Under the pieces are notes generated by a model. It saw only the letters and a program-made list of their open reading frames with translations, made no database searches and was not told where the DNA came from. From positions 124,001-188,000 of the forward strand of contig CAVSND010000013.1 in assembly GCA_963729215.1 (NCBI GenBank): DNA of 64,000 nt, written 5' to 3'. The stretch comes from CAVQJU01 sp963729215. GTDB taxonomy: Bacteria > Acidobacteriota > Vicinamibacteria > Vicinamibacterales > CAVVIG01. How positions within the stretch are numbered: position 1 is the first letter of the stretch; every line of letters begins with the position of its first letter. Positions 8,422-16,628 of this stretch are shown one piece after another. The position numbers and the translations under genes were made by a program.

Positions 8422-9052
8422 ATGAAAGTGCTCGTCGCGGACGACGATCGGATTGCCGCGGCCGTGCTCGCGCAAACGCTGAGCCGCTGGGAATTCGACG
8501 TGACCGTGGTCGCCGACGGCGCTGAAGCGTGGCGGCATCTCGAAGGCGTCTCCGCGCCGACGCTGGCCGTGCTCGATCGGATGATGCCCGGCCTCGATGG
8601 CGCCGAGGTCTGCCGCCGCGTCCGCCGGGACATGCCCAACGCGAACATGTACCTGGTATTGCTCACGTCGCTCGGCAGCGGCCAGGATGTCGTCTCCGGC
8701 CTCGATGCCGGCGCGGACGACTACGTCACCAAGCCGTTCGACGTCGACGAGCTGCGCGCCCGCATCAACGTCGGCGTCCGCGTCGTCTCCCTGCAGGAAA
8801 AGCTGAGCCAGCGCGTCCTCGAGCTCCAGGCGGCGCTCGCCAACGTCAAGCAGCTGCACGGCCTGCTTCCCATCTGCAGCTACTGCAAGCGCATCCGCGG
8901 CGACGATCAGTACCTGGCAGCAGGTGGAGTCGTACATCGCGGCGCGCTCGGACGCGCAGTTCAGCCACGGCATCTGCCCGCCCTGCTACGAAAAGCTGGA
9001 AGTCGAAATCGAGGAGCAGCGGAAGAAGATGCGGCCGCGGAGGTCGCAGTGA
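8422..9052 (+). CDS. Response regulator with C-terminal Cys-rich domain, one-base frameshift
   Basis: Residues 1-120 are a receiver domain (VLVADDDR, acceptor Asp52 in AVLDRMMPG, YVTKPFD). After a short coiled linker comes LLPICSYCKRIRGDDQY, and then, only after removing one extra C near 8913-8914 (TACCTGG should read TACTGG), WQQVESYIAARSDAQFSHGI and CPPCYEKLEVEIEEQ. This CSYCK...CPPC module, probably a metal-binding knuckle, is known at the end of many receiver proteins. The stop TGA (9050-9052) overlaps the GTG of the HPt gene. RBS GGAGGAATT; a TACAAT box at 8393-8398 may be its -10. Confidence 0.82.
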
Positions 9053-9399
9053 CCGGGGGCCGGCAGGTCTTTGACCGAGCCACGTTCGACCGTCAGCTGG
9101 GCGGCGACCGCGCGCTCGGTCTCCAGATCCTGCAGATGTTCATCGAGGACTGTCCGGAGCGGGTCGCGGCGATCACGCGCGCCGTCGAACAGGGCGACGC
9201 CGGCGGTCTCCAGACCGCCGCCCACACGCTGAAAGGATCGGCCGGCTACCTGGCGGCCGCGTTCGTCGTCGAGGCGGCCGTGGAACTCGAGCGCATTGGC
9301 CGCGAAGGTCGGCTCGCCGACGCGCCGTCCGCCGTGAGTCAACTCGAAGAGGCAGTCGCGCAGCTCATGCCGGAGATCGAGCGCGCGACGCTCGCATAG
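9049..9399 (+). CDS. HPt phosphotransfer protein
   Basis: A 116-residue helical protein with the histidine phosphotransfer motif HTLKGSAGYL; the His is the phospho-acceptor. It starts at GTG 9049, overlapping the stop of the receiver gene by four bases. In the raw frame it appears fused to that receiver because of the upstream one-base insertion; the overlap and the separately complete domain argue for two genes. It most likely relays phosphate between the divergent kinase or its regulators and the upstream receiver. Confidence 0.85.
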   Translation: MTGGRQVFDRATFDRQLGGDRALGLQILQMFIEDCPERVAAITRAVEQGDAGGLQTAAHTLKGSAGYLAAAFVVEAAVELERIGREGRLADAPSAVSQLEEAVAQLMPEIERATLA

Positions 9400-9406
9400 G
9401 TCCACC

Positions 9407-10249
9407 ATGCGCACATGCATTGCGTCGGCAGCCGCGGGACTTTGCTTGTTCGCCGCCCTTGCGGCGGGCGCGCCGCCGCGCGTCCAGTCGGTGCGCCTGT
9501 ACGTGTTCGATTGCGGGGTGCTGAAACGCGGCGAGCCGACGGCCTATGGCCTCACGCGCGCGCAGGTCGGTTCGACGGATTTTGCCGACGCCTGCTACCT
9601 CGTCGCGCACCCGAGGGGCACGCTGTTGTGGGACGTGGGAATCATCCCGGACGATCAGATCAAGCCCGGGGGCACGGAAGTCGTGGCCGCCAACGGCACC
9701 AACATCGCGAAAGTGACACTCCGCAGCCAGCTCGCGGCCCTTGGCTACTCCTCGCGCGACATCACGTATCTCGCCATCTCGCACGGACACGCCGATCACA
9801 TCGCGAACGCCAACGAGTATGCCGGCGCCACGCTGCTGCTCCAGAAAGCCGAGTGGAACTCGATGTTCAGCGCGGAAGCGCAGAAGCTTCCGCTGTTCTC
9901 CGTGTACGGCGCGCTCGAAAGCAGCAAAACCATCCTGCTCGAAGGCGACCGCGACGTCTTCGGCGACGGCACCGTTGTCATCAAATCGACGCCTGGGCAC
10001 ACACCAGGTCACCAGTCGTTGTTCGTCAAGCTGGCACGGACAGGGCCCGTGTTGCTGACTGGCGACCTCTATCACTACGCCGCCGAGCGGACGATGAAGA
10101 CCGTGCCCGTCCGCGACAACAAGGAGCAGACCGTCGCGTCCCGCGCGGCGATGGACGAACTCCTCCGGAACACCGGCGCGCAGCTCTGGATCCAGCACGA
10201 CATCCAGGCGAACGCCACGCTCAAACACGCGCCCCTCTACTACGACTGA
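9407..10249 (+). CDS. Exported N-acyl-homoserine-lactonase-family metallo-hydrolase
   Basis: A 280-residue metallo-beta-lactamase-fold protein with a signal peptide (MRTCIASAAAGLCLFAALAAG). Metal ligands: HGHADH at residues 126-131, later His in TPGHTPGH, Asp in LLTGDLYH, His in WIQHDIQ. The N-terminal VQSVRLYVFDCGVLKRG and the ligand spacing match the AHL-lactonase (AiiA/AttM) branch, which opens lactone rings. AHL lactonases are mostly cytoplasmic, so a secreted form might act on external signals or on another lactone or ester. It starts eight bases after the HPt gene and is followed 16 bases later by a CMD-family gene. Confidence 0.82.
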   Translation: MRTCIASAAAGLCLFAALAAGAPPRVQSVRLYVFDCGVLKRGEPTAYGLTRAQVGSTDFADACYLVAHPRGTLLWDVGIIPDDQIKPGGTEVVAANGTNIAKVTLRSQLAALGYSSRDITYLAISHGHADHIANANEYAGATLLLQKAEWNSMFSAEAQKLPLFSVYGALESSKTILLEGDRDVFGDGTVVIKSTPGHTPGHQSLFVKLARTGPVLLTGDLYHYAAERTMKTVPVRDNKEQTVASRAAMDELLRNTGAQLWIQHDIQANATLKHAPLYYD

Positions 10250-10265
10250 GCCCCAGGGAGAGCAT

Positions 10266-10913
10266 ATGCGTCAGATCATCGTGTCAGTCCTGATCGGTCT
10301 TGCGGCCTCGACGGGCGCCCGCGCGCAGGAGCGCATGCCGCCCATTCCGGCGGAGAAGATGACCGACGCCCAGAAGAAAGCCGTCGCGGACTACAAGGCG
10401 CTCCGCGGCGTGGACATGACCGGACCGCCCTGGACGGTCTTGCTCCGGGTGCCGGCGCACATCGTGCCCGCGCTGCAGATCAGGCTCCACTATCTCAACA
10501 ACAGCGCGCTGCCTGCCCGGTTGACCGAGTTCGCGATCCTCATCGCCGCGCGGCGATGGACGAACAACTGGGAATGGAACGCGCACTCGACCGCTGCCGC
10601 GGCCGCAGGGCTGAAACCTGAAGTCATGGCCGCCGTGGCGGAAGGCCGCCGCCCCGATCGGATGGCAGACGACGAGGCCGTTGTCTACGACTTCAGCCTC
10701 GAACTTCAAGACAACCAGAGCGTGAGCGATGCCACCTATGCTCGCGCGCTCGAGAAATTCGGCGAGCCTGGCATCGTCGAGATGGCCAGCATCCAGGGGT
10801 ACTACACCTACCTGGCGATGGTGATGAGCGCGGCGCGCGTGACGACGCAGCCGGACACGAAACCGGGGCTCGAACGATTTCCGCGGTTAGGTTCCGGGCT
10901 CGCGGGCAAGTAG
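10266..10913 (+). CDS. Exported carboxymuconolactone decarboxylase-family protein
   Basis: A 215-residue protein starting at ATG 10266 behind GGGAGAGC. Signal peptide ends at ARAQ. The all-helical CMD/AhpD core is visible: LPARLTEFAILIAARRWTNN, then WEWNAHSTAAAAAGL. The CxxC of AhpD-type peroxidase members is absent, so it belongs to the Cys-less branch, which includes lactone decarboxylases. The neighbouring lactonase-like gene on the same strand makes a shared lactone substrate plausible but unproven. Followed by a repeat, with a converging gene beyond. Confidence 0.8.
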   Translation: MRQIIVSVLIGLAASTGARAQERMPPIPAEKMTDAQKKAVADYKALRGVDMTGPPWTVLLRVPAHIVPALQIRLHYLNNSALPARLTEFAILIAARRWTNNWEWNAHSTAAAAAGLKPEVMAAVAEGRRPDRMADDEAVVYDFSLELQDNQSVSDATYARALEKFGEPGIVEMASIQGYYTYLAMVMSAARVTTQPDTKPGLERFPRLGSGLAGK

Positions 10914-10924
10914 TCCAGAGCTGG

Positions 10925-11038
10925 CGTCGCGTCCGCCTTCAGGCGGACGCGAGGACGTCCGGCTAAAAGCCGGACGCTACGAACGCGGAGGCTACGAGGA
11001 CGCTACGAACGCGGACGCTACGAACGCGGACGCTACGG
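10925..11038. repeat. Twin-dyad repeat, copy 2, with 15-base tandem extension
   Basis: Hairpin GCGTCCGCCTTCAGGCGGACGC (10929-10950, shown only by its arms GCGTCCGCC/GGCGGACGC) is followed by CGTCCGGCT/AGCCGGACG (10956-10976) and then by imperfect tandem copies of a 15-base unit GAACGCGGACGCTAC up to about 11036. The last copy ends CGCTACGG and provides the stop codon (TAG on the minus strand, 11035-11033) of the PQQ dehydrogenase gene. It separates two convergent genes. Confidence 0.85.
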
Positions 11039-12730
11039 ATGGGGGAGCGCGAACGCGACGAACGTGAGGCCGCTGGTCGTGAACACCCACTGACGGCCGT
11101 CGAGCATGTATGTGACGGGCGCCGAACCCCAGACCGGCGCACCGGTCTGAAACGTCCACAGCGTCTTGCCTGTCGCCGCGTCGAACGCGTAGAAGTAGCC
11201 GTCGTTGTCGCCCGTGAAGACGAGGCCCGATGCGGTGGACATGAGGCCGCCGGTCAAATCGAGAGACACAGTCGACGGGTAGGACCGGTAGCGATGCTCC
11301 CAGCGGCGTTCGCCGGTCGTGGGGTCGATCGCGCGCAGCGCGCCCCACTGTTCGCGTCCTTCCACCAGCCGCCGCCCGCCACTCGGGACGCGGACGCCCA
11401 GCGCAATCGGCGGCGTCGGCTTCCGTCCCTCCCAGATGGCGCAGGTTTCATGCGCCGTGACGAAGAACAGGCGGCGATCGGGGTCGAATGTCGGCGGCTG
11501 GAAGTTCGTGCCCCCGTGGTTGTCCGGCAGGCACTTGTCGGGCGTGCCGATGTTGTCGAGCACGATGGGCCGGCCGTCCGGTCCGATTTCCTTCGCCCAG
11601 TTCGAGCCGTCGATGAACGGTTTGCCGACCAGGAGCTTTCCGGTTTCGCGATCGAGCGTATAGAAAAATCCGTTACGGTTCGCGACCATGACCACGTGGC
11701 GCAGCCGGCCGGCAATCGTCAGATCGGCCTGGACGGGCACGTGCGCCGAATCCCAGTCGTGAGTGTCGTGCGGCGTGAACTGGAAGTGCCACTTGAGCCT
11801 GCCCGTGTCGGCGTCGAGCGCGACGAGAGAACAGGTATAGAGGTTGTCGCCGTTGCGGTCGTCGCCGTAGTAGTCCGGATTGGGATTGCCCGTCCCGTAG
11901 TAAACGAGGTTGAGCGCAGGATCGTAGCTTCCCGTCACCCACGCGGCGCCGCCGCCGCGCGAGGCGGCTTCGGCGTTGGGCCACGACTCGCTACCCGGCT
12001 CGCCGGCGCCGGGGATCGTGTTGAAGCGCCACGCGCGGGCGCCTGTCTGCGCGTCGTACGCGTCGATGAATCCGCGGCTCGCGAAATCGCCGCCGGCGAC
12101 GCCGATGACGATCTTGTCTTTCACGACGAGCGGCGCGGCCGTAATGGCGTTGGCCTTCTTCAAGTCGCCGACCTCGACGTCCCAGATGACGCTGCCGGTC
12201 CGGCGATCGAGCGCCACGAGATGCGCGTCGAGCGTTCCCATGTACAGCCGATCGCCGAGCAGCGCAAATCCCCTGTTGACCGGCCCGCAGCACACCGACG
12301 CGGAGAAATTCTGCGGCAGCGTACGCCGATAGCTCCAGATGGGCCGGCCCGTGCGCCCGTCAATCGCCCAGGCCTGGTTGTTGTTGCCGGTGACGTACAG
12401 CGTGCCGTCGACGACGAGCGGCGAGGCTTCGAGGCCGCGCCCAGGAAAACCGGGCACGTCGGTCTGAAACATCCATTGGGGGACAAGGCCGGCCACGTTC
12501 TGCGGCGTCAACTGGGTCAAGGGGCTGTGGCGCTGGCCGGTGTAGTCGCCGGAAAAGGTCAGCCATCGCGCAGGGTCTTTGAGCCCTGCCAGCAAATCGC
12601 GCGTTGTGATGACGGGAGGCGAAGCTGGCTGCTGACCGCCGAGCGATATCTGCGCCAGGCCGGCGAGCACGATGGCCGCAAACACCGCGAGCACCGGACG
12701 CCGGCGGATCCTGAATTGCGCTGCGTGCAT
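11033..12730 (-). CDS. PQQ-dependent alcohol dehydrogenase-type quinoprotein
   Basis: A 565-residue exported eight-bladed propeller. The start ATG 12730 gives a basic then hydrophobic signal sequence (FRIRRRPVLAVFAAIVLAG). Propeller Trp-docking repeats are clear (GRPIWSYRRTLP, GSVIWDVEVGD, GRLKWHFQFTPHDTHDWD, GKTLWTFQTGAPVWGSAPVT). Vicinal cysteines that stack on PQQ occur in SVCCGPVNRG. It lacks a fused cytochrome domain; the divergently transcribed dihaem cytochrome starting at 12869 is the likely electron acceptor. Substrate is unknown, typically a primary alcohol or aldehyde. The last codons and stop fall in the intergenic repeat. Confidence 0.9.
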   Translation of the reverse strand: MHAAQFRIRRRPVLAVFAAIVLAGLAQISLGGQQPASPPVITTRDLLAGLKDPARWLTFSGDYTGQRHSPLTQLTPQNVAGLVPQWMFQTDVPGFPGRGLEASPLVVDGTLYVTGNNNQAWAIDGRTGRPIWSYRRTLPQNFSASVCCGPVNRGFALLGDRLYMGTLDAHLVALDRRTGSVIWDVEVGDLKKANAITAAPLVVKDKIVIGVAGGDFASRGFIDAYDAQTGARAWRFNTIPGAGEPGSESWPNAEAASRGGGAAWVTGSYDPALNLVYYGTGNPNPDYYGDDRNGDNLYTCSLVALDADTGRLKWHFQFTPHDTHDWDSAHVPVQADLTIAGRLRHVVMVANRNGFFYTLDRETGKLLVGKPFIDGSNWAKEIGPDGRPIVLDNIGTPDKCLPDNHGGTNFQPPTFDPDRRLFFVTAHETCAIWEGRKPTPPIALGVRVPSGGRRLVEGREQWGALRAIDPTTGERRWEHRYRSYPSTVSLDLTGGLMSTASGLVFTGDNDGYFYAFDAATGKTLWTFQTGAPVWGSAPVTYMLDGRQWVFTTSGLTFVAFALPHP

Positions 12731-12868
12731 GGCTCGCAAATCAACGGCATTGTATGCCCCCGAGCGCATTCCGCCGCGGCGGATTTTCGTTGAGTGTTCC
12801 GCCTCGCGGGTGTACAACCAGCCGCACGCGCGGATGTATCCGGAGAGACCACGCGAGCGGGAGGACCC

Positions 12869-13888
12869 ATGAGAAAAGTTACGGGCATAGTGATTGTCGG
12901 GCTGGCCATCGTGACAGCTGGCGTTCTGTTGTCGGCGGCGGATGCACCTCCGCCGTGGGCGTACGGCTTCGCGGGTCCCGCGCCGGCGACGCCACCCGCC
13001 GCCCCGGCACCCGGCGCGCGCGCCGGTGGTCCTCCGGCGGCAGCCCCTGCTCCTGACGACGGCGCGCTGAAGCGCCTGCCAGGCAGCTCCGGTGCCTTCA
13101 CGATCACGCAGATTCGCGACGCATTCGGCCCGGCCGACTGGTATCCGGGCGACCACCCGACCATGCCCGACATCGTCGCGCACGGACGCCGGCCGGATGT
13201 CCGGGCCTGCAGCCTCTGCCACTACCCCAACGGCAAGGGCCGTCCCGAAAACGCCGGCGTGTCAGGTCTGCCGGTGTCTTACTTCCTGCAGACGATGGCC
13301 GACTTCAGGAACGGCGCGCGGAAGAGCGCCGATGCGCGCAAGGGCAACACCAACGTCATGATCGCGATCGCCAAAGGCATGACCGAAGACGAGACCAAAG
13401 CGGCCGCCGAGTACTTCGGCTCGATGAAGTGGACGCCCTGGATCAAGGTCGTCGAGGCCGCGACCGTGCCGAAGACGCGAATTGCCGGCGGCATGTTCCT
13501 GAGGAACGAAGGCAGCGAGACAGAGCCGATCGCCGATCGCATCATCGAGACGCCGGAAAACGTGGAAGGCACCGAGGTGCTGCGCGATGCCCGATCGGGG
13601 TTCATCGCGTACGTGCCGCCGGGGAGCGTAAAGCGGGGCGAAGCGCTCGTGAAGTCAGGCGGCGGCGGAAAAACGACGCAGTGCGGCGTGTGCCACGGCG
13701 CCGACCTCACGGGGCTCGGACCGGTGCCCGGCATTGCGGGGCGATCGCCCAGCTACATGGTCCGCCAGCTGTATGACATGCAGCAGGGCGTCCGCAAGGG
13801 CGTCTGGTCCGATCTGATGAAGCCGGTCGTCGCCAACCTGACCGACGCGGACATGCTGGCGATCGCGGCGTACACCGCCTCGCGCTAG
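12869..13888 (+). CDS. Exported dihaem c-type cytochrome
   Basis: A 339-residue protein from ATG 12869 (RBS GGGAGGA). Signal peptide, then a Pro/Ala-rich linker (~27-65). Two haem sites: CSLCH (114-118) and CGVCH (272-276), each followed by a helix and a candidate Met ligand, so it has two cytochrome c domains. It is divergent from the PQQ dehydrogenase across a 138-base promoter region and probably carries electrons from it to the respiratory chain. Confidence 0.9.
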   Translation: MRKVTGIVIVGLAIVTAGVLLSAADAPPPWAYGFAGPAPATPPAAPAPGARAGGPPAAAPAPDDGALKRLPGSSGAFTITQIRDAFGPADWYPGDHPTMPDIVAHGRRPDVRACSLCHYPNGKGRPENAGVSGLPVSYFLQTMADFRNGARKSADARKGNTNVMIAIAKGMTEDETKAAAEYFGSMKWTPWIKVVEAATVPKTRIAGGMFLRNEGSETEPIADRIIETPENVEGTEVLRDARSGFIAYVPPGSVKRGEALVKSGGGGKTTQCGVCHGADLTGLGPVPGIAGRSPSYMVRQLYDMQQGVRKGVWSDLMKPVVANLTDADMLAIAAYTASR

Positions 13889-14325
13889 ACAGCCTTTGCG
13901 GAGGCGGGGCTGCAGTATTTTTCGAACGCGCCCTTGAGCTCGTTCGCGATGGCGAGCGCGTCGCGGTTCTCGATCTGGCTGCGCTCGAGCATGTACGCGA
14001 GCTTGCCGTCGCGGAACAGCGCGATCGACGGCGACGAAGGCGCGTAGCCGGTGAAGTAGCTGCGGGCGCGCGTCGTGGCGTCGTTGTCGAACCCGGCGAA
14101 GACTGAGGCGACCCGGTCGGGCTTGACGCCGCTTCGCAGCGCGAGCGCCAGGCCCGGACGCGCCTTGCCGGCCGCACAACCGCAGACAGAGTTGACGACG
14201 ATCATGAGTGTCCCGGTCGAACTCTGGACGGCCGAGTCGACATCGCCGGGCGTGCGCAGTTCCTCGACGCCGAGGCTGGTGAGCTCGTCGCGCATGGGCG
14301 CGACGAAAAATTCAGGATAAGGCAT
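13885..14325 (-). CDS. BrxA/BrxB-family bacilliredoxin
   Basis: A 146-residue protein of the YphP/YqiW family: starts MPYPEFFVAPMRDEL, has the CGC redox motif at residues 48-50 (VNSVCGC), and the later FTGYAPSSPSIALF strand. Bacilliredoxins remove bacillithiol or similar thiol caps from proteins, or act as general thiol-disulfide exchangers, in the cytoplasm. Length is normal. It overlaps the end of the cytochrome gene by four bases on the opposite strand and has its own promoter region at 14326-14412. Confidence 0.92.
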   Translation of the reverse strand: MPYPEFFVAPMRDELTSLGVEELRTPGDVDSAVQSSTGTLMIVVNSVCGCAAGKARPGLALALRSGVKPDRVASVFAGFDNDATTRARSYFTGYAPSSPSIALFRDGKLAYMLERSQIENRDALAIANELKGAFEKYCSPASAKAV

Positions 14326-14346
14326 ACCTACATCCTACAGTGTTTC

Positions 14347-14377
14347 ACGTGGGTGTAGTGCCGGCCTTCAGGCCTGG
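14347..14377. repeat. Short GGCCTTCAGGCC dyad
   Basis: GTAGTG followed by CCGGCCTTCAGGCCTGG, an imperfect dyad of the same general design as the twin-dyad family but with a single hairpin. It lies in the divergent spacer (14326-14412) between the bacilliredoxin and the PEGA protein genes. A related longer copy is at 44428-44482. Confidence 0.6.
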
Positions 14378-14412
14378 TATAAATAGAAACGGGAGTAAAG
14401 TAACAAGAGGCG

Positions 14413-15195
14413 ATGCACCTTTCAGGGATTGCGGCCATCGTGCTTCTCGCGTCGGCCTCGAGCGCCTGGGCGCAGCCGATGGAAAGACCCCGGCCCATGC
14501 CGGCGCCCCGCTCGGGAGCCGCCGTGCGCCATGCCGCGCCGAAGCCCGCTCCAGCGCCGCCCCAGGCTCCGCGCCCCGCTCAGACCGCGCCGCCCGTCGC
14601 GATCACGCCGCCCGTGAACACGCCGCCCGTGCAATCCGCGCCCCGTTCGCCGTTTGAAGCCGGTCCGTTCACGTACGCGCCGCGCTACACGCCGGGCCAG
14701 CGGCCGCGTTTTCCGCATCACGGGTCGTGGGGATCCTACGGGTACGGCATCCCGTACTACGAAGATGTGGAGACTCCCCGCATCGACGAATCACGTAACC
14801 AACCCGACAACCAGCTTGCGATGGACGGAGGCATTTTTCTCGACGTCGAGCCTCGGTCGGCGGACGTTTACGTGGACGGCTTCTTCGTCGGGCCCGCTGA
14901 CGACTTCGCGCTGAACGGCCTGACGCTCAGGGCAGGGCGGCACTGGATCGATCTGAGAGCCGCCGGCTACGAGACGCTCACGCTCCCCGTAAATATCACG
15001 GCGGCCCAGGCCGTCCGATATCGCGGCACGCTGTCGCCCGCGCATCCGACGCCTGCAAGAACCGACCCTTCTCCCGGACCGCAGACGATGTACGTGATCA
15101 GCGGGTGCTATGCGGGCAACCGGCCGCCGGTGGCGTCCGCGCTTCCGTCTGGCTGCGATATCTCACGCGTCCGCGAACTGCCCGGCTCTCGTTAG
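14413..15195 (+). CDS. Exported PEGA-domain protein
   Basis: A 260-residue secreted protein starting at ATG 14413 behind AAGAGGCG. Signal peptide ends at AWAQ; a Pro/Ala-rich stretch (~24-85) follows, then a Tyr/Gly segment (WGSYGYGIPYYEDV), then one PEGA-type beta sandwich (~140-210: GIFLDVEPRSADVYVDGFFV, RAGRHWIDLRAAGYETLTLP). PEGA domains are thought to bind cell-envelope components. The C-terminal ~45 residues hold a Cys pair (GCYAG and GCDIS). A second protein of the same design is encoded at 52074-53079. Confidence 0.82.
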   Translation: MHLSGIAAIVLLASASSAWAQPMERPRPMPAPRSGAAVRHAAPKPAPAPPQAPRPAQTAPPVAITPPVNTPPVQSAPRSPFEAGPFTYAPRYTPGQRPRFPHHGSWGSYGYGIPYYEDVETPRIDESRNQPDNQLAMDGGIFLDVEPRSADVYVDGFFVGPADDFALNGLTLRAGRHWIDLRAAGYETLTLPVNITAAQAVRYRGTLSPAHPTPARTDPSPGPQTMYVISGCYAGNRPPVASALPSGCDISRVRELPGSR

Positions 15196-15244
15196 CAGGC
15201 TGCTGAAGACCGCAGCCTGAACGTAAAACGTAGAACGAAGAATT
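15196..15244. repeat. CAGGCTGCTGAAG repeat, copy 1
   Basis: CAGGCTGCTGAAGACCGCAG followed by CCTGAACG, then AAAACGTAGAACGAAGAATT. The first part folds as GCAGGCTGC...GCAGCCTG. A nearly identical element is at 17808-17862. It lies between the convergent PEGA and MmgE/PrpD genes. Confidence 0.8.
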
Positions 15245-15253
15245 CTCTCTCGT

Positions 15254-16628
15254 TCACCGCTCCGCCACGCTCGTCGCCATCAATGTTGTGGCCCTGGGCG
15301 TCGTCTCGATGGCGCGCCACGCCTGAAGCGCGAGCCTCGCCGCGCGCCTGGACAGCGACCGTTCCGCGCAGCCCAGGAACTTCGTGGCAATCTCGTCGTC
15401 GGTCAGCCGACCGGGATATCCGCGCGCGCCGTCGGCACGCTCGGTGAGCGTGCGTCCATCGCGGAGGCGGACGGTCACGAGCGCCTGCGAAAGGGGCGCC
15501 GCCGCATCGAACGCGGTATTGGCCTTCAGCGTGACTCGCGGAATGATCTGCTGCACGCGCGCGTCGTGAATCCGATCCACGGCAAACGTCTCGATCGTCG
15601 GATGGCCGAAGACGATCGCCGCCGCCGCGCAGAACGGCATGCTGAACTTGGCTTCGAGCTCGGTTGAAGGCCGATCGTGAATCAGCAGGCGCGGCGTCAT
15701 GGAGTCCACCTCGACCTCGATCGCCTCGACGTCGTCTCCGGTGAATGCGTGCGCGCGCACGAGTTGCAGCAGGGCGTCGAGCGGGGGATGGGTGGCCGCG
15801 CACGACGGGTAGAGCTTCACGCTGATGCCCGTGTCGAGGATCTCCCAGCGCTTGCCGAGGTCGGAGATCGTCTCGGCGAGATGGGATGGCGGATGTTCGC
15901 TGTCCATCGCGGCGAGGTATCCCTGCGGTCCGTCGATGGCGACTGCGCTGGCGGTGAGCCCCTGATGCGCCAGCCGCGCCGCCATGACGCCGTTGCGGGC
16001 GGCCACACCCGCGTGCAGCGGCTTGACCATGGTGCCGATGTTTTCCTTCAGGCCGCAGGCGAGCGGACGCGGCGATGCCGAGGGCATCAACCGTTGCAGC
16101 CGGCGTCAGGCCCAGGAGGCGCGCCGCCGCCGCCGCGGCTCCCAGCGTCCCGATGGACGAAGTGCAATGCCAGCCGCGCGCGTGGTAGTGGCGCGGGTTC
16201 ATCGTCATCCCAAGCCGGCATTCGAGCTCGAAGCCGACGATGTAGGCATCGAGCACCGCGCGGCCGGAGGCATCGGCCAGTTCAGCGGCCGCGAGCGCCG
16301 CCGGTACGAGCGCACAGCTCGGATGTGCCATCGAGACGAAGCACATGTCGTCGAAGTCGAGCGCGTGAACGGCCACCCCGTTCGCGAACGCCGCCTCACC
16401 GGCGCTGGCGCGTTCCCCCGCGCCGAGGATCCTGCAGCTGCCGCGGCTTTCGGCCGCAATTGTCGAACGGACGATGCGTGCGGCCGGTTCGGGCGCCCCG
16501 GCCAGGGCGACGCCAACCGTGTCGGTCACGGCGATGGCCGCGCGTTCACGGGCCTGCGGTGGTGGAGCGGCCTTCAGGATGAAATCGGCGATGGCGGCCG
16601 TCAGTGTTGTGGTCGCGACTGTCATCAT
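15254..16628 (-). CDS. MmgE/PrpD-family protein, one-base frameshift
   Basis: Family members are dehydratases or decarboxylases of tricarboxylates such as 2-methylcitrate and cis-aconitate. The N-terminal part (to ~188) contains VHALDFDDMCFVSMAHPSCA and MTMNPRHYHARGWHCTSSIG, the family core; after removing one extra base near 16065 it continues DALGIAAS then LACGLKENIGTMVKPLHAG, with the second domain (GISVKLYPSCAATHPPLDAL) ending at TSVAER, stop 15254. Corrected length is ~457 residues, normal. The start ATG 16628 immediately follows the acyl-CoA dehydrogenase stop, so the two form an operon. Confidence 0.85.

Noticed and set aside
8422..9399. A single receiver-HPt fusion protein of 325 residues
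   Set aside because: The joining frame results from one extra C at 8913-8914; with it removed the receiver protein ends at a TGA that overlaps the GTG of a separate HPt gene, and the expected Cys-rich module appears.
10981..11035. Possible CRISPR-like array (15-base units)
   Set aside because: The units are adjacent tandem copies without spacers, and there are no cas genes; it is an extension of the dyad repeat.
11039..12793. Plus-strand open frame of 584 residues
   Set aside because: Fully antisense to the PQQ dehydrogenase, which has all family motifs; the frame has no recognisable domain.
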